Origin: Acinetobacter venetianus RAG-1 = CIP 110063
GTDB taxonomy: Bacteria; Pseudomonadota; Gammaproteobacteria; Pseudomonadales; Moraxellaceae
Assembly (NCBI RefSeq): GCF_000368585.1
Contig: NZ_KB849557.1
Span: 150,500-214,499 of the forward strand
Direction of reading: 5' to 3'
Length of the DNA stretch: 64,000 bases
Shown: one piece after another, positions 30,243-37,345 of the stretch
Layout of the letters: each line of letters opens with the position of its first letter
Position numbering within the stretch: the stretch's first letter is position 1
Notes under the pieces: model-generated
Database searches by the model: none
Seen by the model: the letters and a program-made list of their open reading frames with translations, nothing else
Told to the model about the DNA's origin: nothing
Position numbers and translations under genes: made by a program

Positions 30243-31700
30243 ATGAGCGATACATCTGCTCCCCAACACCTTCAGCGCAAGCTCGGGGCTCGCCACCTCA
30301 ATATGATTGCGATTGGTGGATCGATCGGTACAGGTTTATTCCTTGCATCAGGTTCAACTATTGCGACTGCAGGTCCTGGCGGTGCATTACTCGCCTATGC
30401 ACTAATTGGTATCATGATTTATTTCTTGATGACTAGCTTGGGTGAACTTGCAACACATAACCCAAGTTCTGGTGCATTCTTTACCTATGGTAGCCGGTAT
30501 GTTGAAGAAGGCTTTGGCTTCGCCTTAGGATGGAATTACTGGTACAACTGGGCAATTACCGTTGCATTTGAATTAGTTGCGGTTCAATTCATCATGAAAT
30601 TCTGGTTTCCAGAAATTTCTGGCTTTTATTGGAGTGCGCTGTTCCTCGCTGTAATTTTCGGCATCAATGCGATGACAGTTAAAGGTTTTGGTGAAAGTGA
30701 ATTCTGGTTCTCGATGATTAAAGTAATCGCGATTATTGTCTTCATTATTATCGGGATCGCCATGATCGCAAAAATCATGTTAACACCAGATGCTTCTGTA
30801 TTTACGAATTGGACTAAAGGTGATGCACCATTTGTTGGTGGTTTACAGGCCATGATCGGTGTTGCCATGATTGCTGGATTCTCATTCCAAGGTACAGAAA
30901 TGGTTGGGGTTGCAGCAGGTGAATCAAAAGATCCGAAGAAAACGATTCCGCTTGCGATTAAACAAATTTTCTGGCGTATTTTATTATTCTACATCCTGTG
31001 TATCTTCATCATTGGCACCTTGATTAGCTATGACAACCCACTGTTGTTACATGCTGCAGAAAGTGAAAATATCGCACTTTCACCTTTCACATTACTTTAT
31101 GAGAAAGCTGGATTTGCATTTGCTGCTGGCCTAATGAATGCCGTGATTCTAAGTGCAATCTTATCCGCGGGTAATTCAGGCATGTACTCATCAACACGTA
31201 TGTTATTTGACATGGCAAAAGAAGGCCGAGCACCAAAATGGTTCTCACAGCTTGATCGTCGTGGTGTACCAATGAATGCACTTTACGCAACAACGGCTGT
31301 CGCTGCACTCTGCTTTTTAACCACTTTTATTGGTGAGCAACAAGTATTTAACTGGTTGCTGAACATGTCAGGTATGTGTGGATTTATCGTTTGGCTTGGT
31401 ATTGCGATTTCACACTACCGTTTCCGTAAAGGTTATCTTGCTCAGGGTCACAAACTTGATGACCTCGCCTATCGCGCAAAGTTCTTTCCTTTTGCACCAT
31501 GGTTCGCATTTATTCTGTGTTCTATCATTATCTTAGGTCAAAATTATGAAGCTGTTCTAGGTGGAAAAGTGGATTGGATAGGCTTACTTTCAACCTATAT
31601 CAGCATTCCATTATTCTTGGTGATATGGCTAGGGTATAAATGGAAACATAAAACCAAACTGATTGCCTACAAAGACATGAATGTTAAAGAAGGCGAATAA
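30243..31700 (+). CDS. lysP: Lysine-specific permease (APC superfamily)
   Basis: A 485-aa amino acid permease with 12 predicted membrane segments. It resembles E. coli LysP along its length: LGARHLNMIAIGGSIGTGLF, YVEEGFGFALGWNYWYNWA, GFSFQGTEMVGVAAGES, LSAGNSGMYSSTRML and ISHYRFRKGYLAQGH. It would import L-lysine with protons. Related basic-amino-acid or aromatic permeases are less similar. AAGGA precedes the ATG. It is not visibly terminated before the rtcB leader promoter. Confidence 0.88.
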   Translation: MSDTSAPQHLQRKLGARHLNMIAIGGSIGTGLFLASGSTIATAGPGGALLAYALIGIMIYFLMTSLGELATHNPSSGAFFTYGSRYVEEGFGFALGWNYWYNWAITVAFELVAVQFIMKFWFPEISGFYWSALFLAVIFGINAMTVKGFGESEFWFSMIKVIAIIVFIIIGIAMIAKIMLTPDASVFTNWTKGDAPFVGGLQAMIGVAMIAGFSFQGTEMVGVAAGESKDPKKTIPLAIKQIFWRILLFYILCIFIIGTLISYDNPLLLHAAESENIALSPFTLLYEKAGFAFAAGLMNAVILSAILSAGNSGMYSSTRMLFDMAKEGRAPKWFSQLDRRGVPMNALYATTAVAALCFLTTFIGEQQVFNWLLNMSGMCGFIVWLGIAISHYRFRKGYLAQGHKLDDLAYRAKFFPFAPWFAFILCSIIILGQNYEAVLGGKVDWIGLLSTYISIPLFLVIWLGYKWKHKTKLIAYKDMNVKEGE

Positions 31701-31715
31701 AAATCAGGTAAAAAC

Positions 31716-31785
31716 TTGACCTAATTTGAAATATGCGTAAAATTCACGCTCATATTTCAACGGCAGACTTATACATTGTATAAGT
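31716..31785 (+). promoter_or_regulatory. Promoter region and palindromes upstream of the rtcB leader
   Basis: A candidate promoter has -35 TTGACC (31716-31721) and -10 TAAAAT (31738-31743) with a 16-nt spacer. Around it lie arms GAAATATG (31728-31735) and CATATTTC (31751-31758). Further down, ACTTATAC-ATT-GTATAAGT (31767-31785) is a perfect 8-bp palindrome that overlaps a second possible -10 (TATAAG, 31779-31784). A regulator could bind the palindrome. Which promoter is used cannot be told by eye. Confidence 0.5.
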
Positions 31786-31811
31786 ATTTAAGAAAACAGG
31801 AGGATGACACG

Positions 31812-31841
31812 ATGCTATTACTACAGGAAAACACACTTTAG
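31812..31841 (+). CDS. Nine-residue Leu-rich leader peptide upstream of rtcB
   Basis: ATG at 31812 is preceded at 8 nt by a perfect AGGAGG (31798-31803). The ORF encodes MLLLQENTL and stops with TAG, and codons 2-4 are CTA TTA CTA, all Leu. It is followed by a hairpin and an intrinsic terminator before rtcB. Small size, strong ribosome binding site, run of one amino acid and downstream terminator are the hallmarks of an attenuator leader peptide. A GATGACA / TGTCATC pairing (31803-31809 with 31851-31857) brackets the ORF. Translation is not proven. Confidence 0.6.
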   Translation: MLLLQENTL

Positions 31842-31860
31842 ATTTGGCACTGTCATCTCA

Positions 31861-31894
31861 CGGACAAGTGACAAATCTTAGGATCACTTGTCCG
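31861..31894 (+). promoter_or_regulatory. Leader hairpin before the rtcB attenuator
   Basis: CGGACAAGTGA (31861-31871) pairs perfectly with TCACTTGTCCG (31884-31894) around a 12-nt loop. Part of the loop, CAAATCT (31872-31878), can alternatively pair with AGATTTG (31840-31846) just after the leader ORF. This would suit a structure that changes with ribosome position. Confidence 0.65.
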
Positions 31895-31906
31895 AATGCC
31901 TACTTA

Positions 31907-31931
31907 AGCCTAGCATTCGCTAGGTTTTTTT
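31907..31931 (+). terminator. Intrinsic terminator (attenuator) in the rtcB leader
   Basis: CCTAGC / GCTAGG stem with an ATTC loop, extended by flanking A-T pairs, runs into a seven-T tract. It ends 44 nt upstream of the rtcB start codon, so it can only work on leader transcripts. It could either attenuate rtcB or end a short stable RNA. Confidence 0.8.
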
Positions 31932-31974
31932 ATGCCTATTCGGACGGAAGAATTAAAATGACCGAGATAAGAAA

Positions 31975-33180
31975 ATGGGCATACAAAAAATACTCAATGC
32001 GAATGCACAATATGGTGTACCAGTAAAAATATTCACCAATGACATTGATCAAGAAAGCATTGAACAACTCAAAAAAATGGCGCAGCTACAGTTTGTACAT
32101 TCACATATCGCAGTAATGCCAGATGTACATGTCGGCAAAGGTGCGACTGTTGGTAGTGTCATTCCGACCAAGCATGCGATTATCCCTGCCGCTGTGGGTG
32201 TAGATATTGGCTGTGGGATGAACGCAATTCGGCTGAATTTAAAAGCCTCGCAACTTCCAGATAATTTAGCGCCTTTAAGGTATGCAATTGAGCGCAAAGT
32301 GCCTGTAGGCTTTGAGTTGCACAAACAAATCAAGGCAAAAGCCTCAAGTGTTATTCCACTGGAAAAGCGATTGCAACCAATCATTAAAAAGCATCCTGGA
32401 CTTGTTAGAATGCTCAGAAAATTTGATGCTACATGGCAAAAACAACTGGGTACTTTAGGAGGCGGTAATCACTTTATCGAACTCTGTCTGGATGAAAACC
32501 AAGATGTCTGGATCATGCTGCATTCTGGTAGTCGTGGTTTAGGGAATGTGATTGGGACTTATTTTATCGAACTTGCAAAGAAAGAAGCGCAGCATCGGTT
32601 TGGACATGTTCCAGACAAAGATCTGAGCTACTTTGCTGAAGGTTCAAATAGCTTTGATGATTATGTTGAGGCAGTGGAATGGGCGCAAGAATATGCTTTT
32701 GAAAATCGACGTGAAATGATGCGCCTCATTTTAGAAGCGATTCGACCACTCCTGCCGCCATTTCAAATGACCAAAGAAGCAATTAACTGCCATCATAATT
32801 ATGTCAGTCGTGAACATCATTTTGGTGAAGACTTGCTGATCACACGAAAAGGAGCAATTCGTGCAGGGAGAGATGAGTTAGGAATTATTCCTGGTTCCAT
32901 GGGAGCTCGCTCTTATATTGTGAAGGGCAAAGCAAATCCAGAGTCTTTTTGCTCATGTTCACATGGTGCAGGAAGAAAAATGAGTCGTAGTAAAGCCAAA
33001 TTACTCTTTAGCCAAGATGATTTGATTCATCAGACTCAAGGCATTGAATGCCGTAAAGATAGTGGTGTTATTGATGAAATCCCAAGTGCATATAAAGATA
33101 TTGATCAAGTCATGGCAAACCAATCAGATTTAGTCGAAATCTTGCACACCCTTAAACAAATTTTATGCATTAAAGGTTAA
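31975..33180 (+). CDS. rtcB: RNA-splicing/repair ligase RtcB
   Basis: A 401-aa 3'-phosphate/5'-OH RNA ligase (GTP and Mn dependent). Metal and catalytic motifs are intact: HIAVMPDVHVGKG, VGVDIGCGMN (Cys80), LGGGNHFIE, MLHSGSRGLGN, NCHHNYVSREHHFG, and CSCSHGAGRKMSRSKA with guanylylated His330. It is very close to E. coli RtcB in length and sequence. RtcB reseals tRNAs and other RNAs cut by toxins or nucleases. No rtcA and no RtcR-type regulator are next to it; a small ORF follows 4 nt downstream. Confidence 0.96.
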   Translation: MGIQKILNANAQYGVPVKIFTNDIDQESIEQLKKMAQLQFVHSHIAVMPDVHVGKGATVGSVIPTKHAIIPAAVGVDIGCGMNAIRLNLKASQLPDNLAPLRYAIERKVPVGFELHKQIKAKASSVIPLEKRLQPIIKKHPGLVRMLRKFDATWQKQLGTLGGGNHFIELCLDENQDVWIMLHSGSRGLGNVIGTYFIELAKKEAQHRFGHVPDKDLSYFAEGSNSFDDYVEAVEWAQEYAFENRREMMRLILEAIRPLLPPFQMTKEAINCHHNYVSREHHFGEDLLITRKGAIRAGRDELGIIPGSMGARSYIVKGKANPESFCSCSHGAGRKMSRSKAKLLFSQDDLIHQTQGIECRKDSGVIDEIPSAYKDIDQVMANQSDLVEILHTLKQILCIKG

Positions 33181-33184
33181 TGAT

Positions 33185-33343
33185 ATGAAACTTAAAGAGA
33201 TGCCAAAAATCAAAGCTCGCAACCCTGTTGCAGTATCCCCTTTGTTAAAAAAAGGTGGAATACATGAAAGTGAAAAACCACGAGCACAGCATCGTAGAGA
33301 TCGACAACAGGCAAAACAACAACTCAACAAAGGTATTTGGTAA
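33185..33343 (+). CDS. 52-aa basic protein coupled to rtcB
   Basis: The ORF MKLKEMPKIKARNPVAVSP... starts 4 nt after the rtcB stop and is 52 codons long. It is strongly basic and Gln/Arg-rich in the C-terminal half (EKPRAQHRRDRQQAKQQLNK), with a compact motif RNPVAVSPLLKKGGIHE. Short proteins with a similar RNPVA...GG.H motif occur in many gammaproteobacteria, but I do not know a function. Tight spacing behind rtcB suggests translational coupling. RNA binding is an inference from charge only. Confidence 0.7.
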   Translation: MKLKEMPKIKARNPVAVSPLLKKGGIHESEKPRAQHRRDRQQAKQQLNKGIW

Positions 33344-33425
33344 TTAAAATATTACCTTAAATACATCAATTAAATTAAGGAGAAAGCAAATGAATATATC
33401 TTGTCAAACCAACAATATAGCAATA

Positions 33426-33455
33426 AAAAAAGCGACTCAATTGAGTCGCTTTTTT
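33426..33455. terminator. Bidirectional terminator between rtcB unit and ompA
   Basis: A perfect 15-bp self-complementary arm pair AAAAAAGCGACTCAA / TTGAGTCGCTTTTTT, between convergent transcription units. Confidence 0.92.
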
Positions 33456-33483
33456 ATGTCATTTAAAACTCAAATTATTGAGC

Positions 33484-34533
33484 TTATTGACCAGGTTGTA
33501 CAAGAACAGTACGGCTACCAGTGATCGCAGCGAATACGCGACGGTTCATAGCACGACCTTCTTTAGTTTTGTTGTCAGCAATCGGTTGATCCCAAGCGAA
33601 ACCTTGAGTAGACAAACGAGAAGCATCAACGTTGTATTCGTTTACAAGAGCTGATTTAACAGAGTTAGCACGAGCTAATGATAAACGTTCGTTTAACTTA
33701 CGTGGACCAGTGTTATCTGTATGACCTTCGATACGAGCAGTCGCATTCGGGTACTCAGATAATTTCTCAGCTACTTTAGCAATTTCAGACTTGTACTGTG
33801 GTTTGATGTCTGACTTGTTAGTATCAAAGAATACACGAAGTTCCATGTTAAGGTCTTCAGTTAACTCTTGTGGTTGTGGAGCAACTGGAGTTGGTTCAAC
33901 TGGAGCAACTTCTACTACTGGAGCAGCAGGCTTCAAATGACCACCAAGAACTACGTTTAAACCAGCAAGAGCTGTGTAGTTCCAGAAGTCTTCATCGATG
34001 TTATAAGTACCACGAGCTTCAGTACGAAGAGATAAAGCATCATTTAAGCGCCAGAAAGCACCAAAACCAGCATTACCTAAAGTACCTTCTTCTTTCAAGC
34101 CACGACCAGCACGACCTAATTGAGCATCAGTAGCATTATCAAATGTATATTTGTAGTGACCAGCACCTAACAATACATATGGCTTGATTTTGCTGTCATA
34201 GTTTTTAGTGATTAAATCAGAAGTAACATAGAAGTTACCATTGATCTGTTGTTGCTTGTATTCAGAGTTTGGAACAGCACTGTCAACATCACCTTTAACT
34301 TGGTTATATTCCGCTTCGAAACCTAACCACGGCGTTAATTCAACACCAAGAGCAGCACCAACGAATAAATCGTCTTGAATCTCAGGACCGTGTGTTAAAT
34401 TTTCGGTACTGTTATTGTGCTTAGAATCTTGAAATGTGTAACCAAGCATTAATGGTGTTACTGTAACACCCGCATTAGCAGCAGCTAAAGGAGCAGCAAC
34501 AAGCATAGCAAGTGCAATACGACTCAATTTCAT
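33484..34533 (-). CDS. ompA: Major outer membrane protein OmpA
   Basis: A 349-aa OmpA. It has a signal peptide ([21 protein letters not shown]), an eight-strand barrel (about 22-200), a Pro/Val linker ([20 protein letters not shown]) and an OmpA-C peptidoglycan-binding domain. In that domain [20 protein letters not shown] holds the Asp and Arg that bind diaminopimelate. It is extremely close to A. baumannii OmpA except in surface loops and at the C-terminus, which here ends VQPGQ without the Ala-rich tail. That difference argues for a non-baumannii species. Confidence 0.97.
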   Translation of the reverse strand: MKLSRIALAMLVAAPLAAANAGVTVTPLMLGYTFQDSKHNNSTENLTHGPEIQDDLFVGAALGVELTPWLGFEAEYNQVKGDVDSAVPNSEYKQQQINGNFYVTSDLITKNYDSKIKPYVLLGAGHYKYTFDNATDAQLGRAGRGLKEEGTLGNAGFGAFWRLNDALSLRTEARGTYNIDEDFWNYTALAGLNVVLGGHLKPAAPVVEVAPVEPTPVAPQPQELTEDLNMELRVFFDTNKSDIKPQYKSEIAKVAEKLSEYPNATARIEGHTDNTGPRKLNERLSLARANSVKSALVNEYNVDASRLSTQGFAWDQPIADNKTKEGRAMNRRVFAAITGSRTVLVQPGQ

Positions 34534-34920
34534 GGATATCCTCCAGAGATAACAATTGTTTGTTGTTCAAGCTTAGCCTATGATTTTTGGCCCCATAAAC
34601 ACAGAAGTGTTCACAGTATTATTTTTAAGCTATTCACTTCACTTTGAATCATACAAACACTTGATGAATTTTCCAAGTGCTTGATAACTTTAACCTCGTA
34701 AATTATTGACAAAATTTCTTACAATTTCCGTTGTAGTTCAGTAAATTTTGATTCGCAATGAAAATTTGAATAGCTTATTGTTCGCTCACTTCAAGTTTAG
34801 CAGCATTTTTTACATGAAGTAATCGTTAGTTTTTCTAATACTAAACTTAATTTAATAAATACAGTAATTACTTAACACTTTGTTAATAAAAAAATTACAG
34901 AAATACATATAGGTCATATT
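34534..34920. other. 387-bp intergenic region between ompA and the pseudopilin gene
   Basis: AT-rich divergent region. It must contain the ompA promoter and probably a long 5' leader; AGGA sits near the ompA start on the minus strand. I see no convincing ORF, RNA gene or repeat here. Confidence 0.6.
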
Positions 34921-35433
34921 ATGTTTAAAAATTTAGGTTTCACAATGAGTGAAGCCATCATCACTATTGCCATTATTTCTATAATCGCAGCAATTGGAAT
35001 ACCCTACTTTAACAATATGCTCATCTCAAATGAAGTAAATCAGATCAAGAAAATTCTCACAATTTACATACAAAAAGCTAAATCTGATGCTCAAATTCAT
35101 CATAAAAATATGACTTTGTGTGCAAGTACAGATCTCATAACATGCAGTAATGATTGGAGTCGAGGTTTTATTGGATTTTTTGATGAGAACCGAAATCGGA
35201 CACGAGAACGTTCAGAACAAATTTTATATGCCAACACAATACCATCAAAATATGGAACATTAGACTGGAGAGGAACACTAAGGGTTAACTCAGTCACCTT
35301 TCAAGGAGATACGGGTTTACCAAGAGGTTCAAATGGTAGCTTTTTCTATTGTATGAATAACTCAAATAATCATTTAAAAGTTATTTTAAGCAATATGGGA
35401 CAGATCCGCAGTGAAATGGTAACGACCTGCTAA
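34921..35433 (+). CDS. Type IV pilin-like pseudopilin (FimT/GspH type)
   Basis: A 170-aa minor pseudopilin. A short leader MFKNLG is followed by the prepilin peptidase site G^FTMSEA with the required Glu at +5, then a hydrophobic helix (IITIAIISIIAAIGIPYF). The globular part has two Cys pairs (LCASTDLITC; YC...TTC) and the NRNR...GTLRV region typical of GspH/FimT domains. FimT proteins bind DNA in natural transformation of related bacteria. It stands alone, away from the pil minor-pilin cluster. Codon use is more AT-rich than in its neighbours. Confidence 0.78.
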   Translation: MFKNLGFTMSEAIITIAIISIIAAIGIPYFNNMLISNEVNQIKKILTIYIQKAKSDAQIHHKNMTLCASTDLITCSNDWSRGFIGFFDENRNRTRERSEQILYANTIPSKYGTLDWRGTLRVNSVTFQGDTGLPRGSNGSFFYCMNNSNNHLKVILSNMGQIRSEMVTTC

Positions 35434-35534
35434 AAACTCTACAGTCCAACCAGAAAAAAACCAAAACTCGTATTTTTGACTATACTGCATAGGTTTTGAA
35501 CATTCTCTACAAATTATAAATCTGGAGACACATA

Positions 35535-36710
35535 ATGACTGATATCGTAATTGTTAATGGTGCTCGTACTGCAATGGGCGGCTTCCAAGGCGCTTTATCA
35601 AGTGCAACAGCACCTGAACTTGGGGCGATCACAATTAAAGAAGCAATTGCACGTGCTGGCCTACAACCAACTGACGTTGAAGAAGTGATCATGGGTTGTG
35701 TGTTACCAGCAGGTTTAAAGCAAGGTCCAGCACGTCAAGCAATGCGTAAAGCTGGCTTACCAGATTCAACAGGTGCTGTAACAATTAACAAGCTTTGTGG
35801 TTCAGGTATGAAAGCTGTTATGCAAGCGTCAGACATGATCAAAGCAGGTAGTGCTGAAATTGTTGTTGCAGGCGGCATGGAATCAATGACTAATGCTCCT
35901 TACGTTTTGCCTAAAGCGCGTGCTGGCTATCGCATGGGTCATGGTGAAATTAAAGATCATATGTTCTTGGATGGCCTTGAAGATGCAGAAACAGGTCGTT
36001 TGATGGGTTCATTTGCACAAGATATGGCAAATAAACGTAGCTATACACGTGAGCAAATGGATGATTTTGCTATTCGCTCTTTGCAACGTGCTCAAAAAGC
36101 AATTACTGAAGGCTACTTTAAAGATGAAATCGTTCCAGTCACACTATCGACACGTAAAGGTGATGTTGTTGTTGATCAGGACGAACAACCTTTAAATGCA
36201 AAAATTGATAAAATTCCATCATTAAAGCCTGCTTTCGCAAAAGACGGTACAATTACCGCTGCAAATGCAAGCTCCATTTCTGATGGTGCTTCTGCACTTG
36301 TACTTACTTCAGCAGATGTTGCTTCTGCACGTGGCTTACAACCTTTAGCAAAAATCATCGCTACGGCTTCTAACTCTCAACACCCTTCTGAATTCACAAT
36401 TGCTCCTGTTGGTGCGATTGAGAAAGTATTGAAGAAAGCAGGTTGGGATGCCCAAGAGGTTGATCTATGGGAAATCAATGAAGCATTTGCAATGGTTACA
36501 ATGTGCCCGATCGATGATTTCAAATTAGATGCTGAAAAAGTGAATATCAATGGCGGGGCTTGTGCATTAGGTCACCCTGTCGGATCAACGGGTTCACGCA
36601 TTATTTTAACACTGATCCATGCACTTAAACGTACAGGTGGTAAGAAAGGTGTTGCTGCGCTTTGTATCGGCGGTGGTGAAGCGACTGCTGTTGCAATTGA
36701 ATTGATCTAA
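35535..36710 (+). CDS. Acetyl-CoA acetyltransferase (thiolase)
   Basis: A 391-aa biosynthetic-type thiolase. The acyl-enzyme Cys is in NKLCGSGMKA (near residue 90), the His of NEAFAM is present, GHPVGSTGSRI and the second Cys is in ALCIGGGEA. It condenses or cleaves acetoacetyl-CoA (AtoB/PhaA-like). The gene is monocistronic with a clear terminator. Physiological role (ketone body use, PHB precursor or fatty acid degradation) cannot be told from context. Confidence 0.92.
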   Translation: MTDIVIVNGARTAMGGFQGALSSATAPELGAITIKEAIARAGLQPTDVEEVIMGCVLPAGLKQGPARQAMRKAGLPDSTGAVTINKLCGSGMKAVMQASDMIKAGSAEIVVAGGMESMTNAPYVLPKARAGYRMGHGEIKDHMFLDGLEDAETGRLMGSFAQDMANKRSYTREQMDDFAIRSLQRAQKAITEGYFKDEIVPVTLSTRKGDVVVDQDEQPLNAKIDKIPSLKPAFAKDGTITAANASSISDGASALVLTSADVASARGLQPLAKIIATASNSQHPSEFTIAPVGAIEKVLKKAGWDAQEVDLWEINEAFAMVTMCPIDDFKLDAEKVNINGGACALGHPVGSTGSRIILTLIHALKRTGGKKGVAALCIGGGEATAVAIELI

Positions 36711-36726
36711 GATTTATTGCTTTATG

Positions 36727-36754
36727 AAAAATCCTGCCCCGTGCAGGATTTTTT
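36727..36754 (+). terminator. Terminator after the thiolase gene
   Basis: AAAAATCCTGC / GCAGGATTTTTT stem with a CCCGT loop. Confidence 0.9.
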
Positions 36755-36842
36755 GTGCTTAATAATTACAAAAAATAATTCACCTATTGCTCAAATAGAG
36801 CTACGTTATGCACTGTATAAAAAAACAACAAGGAGCTTTAAA

Positions 36843-37283
36843 ATGCAACTTAATCACTATCTAAACTTTAAAGGTCAAACAGAACAAGCTTTTATTTTTT
36901 ATCAATCCGTTTTTGGTGGTGAATTTGCGATGCTCACTCGTTACGCAGATATGCCGCCAACAGAAGGTGTCACTTTATCAGAAGCCGATAAAAGTTTAAT
37001 TTTACATGTATCTTTACCCATTAATGAATATACCGTACTAATGGGCTCTGACGTAACTGATCAATTCTGTGCTCCAAATAGCAGCTTTATTCAAGGAAAT
37101 AATCACTATATTTCAATTAATATTGAAGATGATGAAATGGAAGCACGCCGCCTATTCAATCAATTATCTGTGGGCGGACATATTGAAATGCAATTAGAAA
37201 AAACATTTTGGGGGGCGCTATACGGTGCATTTACAGATCAATTTGGCATCAAATGGATGGTGAATTGTCAATTAGATGAATAA
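36843..37283 (+). CDS. VOC-superfamily protein (PhnB/YjdN-like)
   Basis: A 146-aa protein of the glyoxalase/VOC fold, PhnB-like subgroup: MQLNHYLNFKGQTEQAFIFY at the start, FGGEF, ILHVSLPI, and FWGALYGAFTDQFGIKWMVN at the end. Family members bind small ligands and are mostly uncharacterised. I set the start at 36843, where AAGGAG lies upstream; an in-frame extension to 36717 runs through the thiolase terminator and is rejected. Confidence 0.86.
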   Translation: MQLNHYLNFKGQTEQAFIFYQSVFGGEFAMLTRYADMPPTEGVTLSEADKSLILHVSLPINEYTVLMGSDVTDQFCAPNSSFIQGNNHYISINIEDDEMEARRLFNQLSVGGHIEMQLEKTFWGALYGAFTDQFGIKWMVNCQLDE

Positions 37284-37297
37284 GCTTGAGAAAATCG

Positions 37298-37327
37298 AAA
37301 AAGCTGACCTAGAGTTCAGCTTTTTTT
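37298..37327. terminator. Terminator between VOC gene and the orphan zinc-ribbon gene
   Basis: AAAAAGCTGA / TCAGCTTTTTTT stem, 15 nt after the VOC stop and near the 3' end of the opposing gene. Confidence 0.85.
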
Positions 37328-37345
37328 ATTTCGTTTTAATAAAAA

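Noticed and set aside
31844..32026. 60-codon frame over the rtcB leader
   Set aside because: Begins at TTG inside the leader, crosses hairpin and terminator and overlaps the rtcB start out of frame; the 9-codon leader ORF with AGGAGG is far better supported.
36717..36842. N-terminal extension of the VOC gene
   Set aside because: Runs through the thiolase terminator and lacks VOC similarity; AAGGAG marks the start at 36843.
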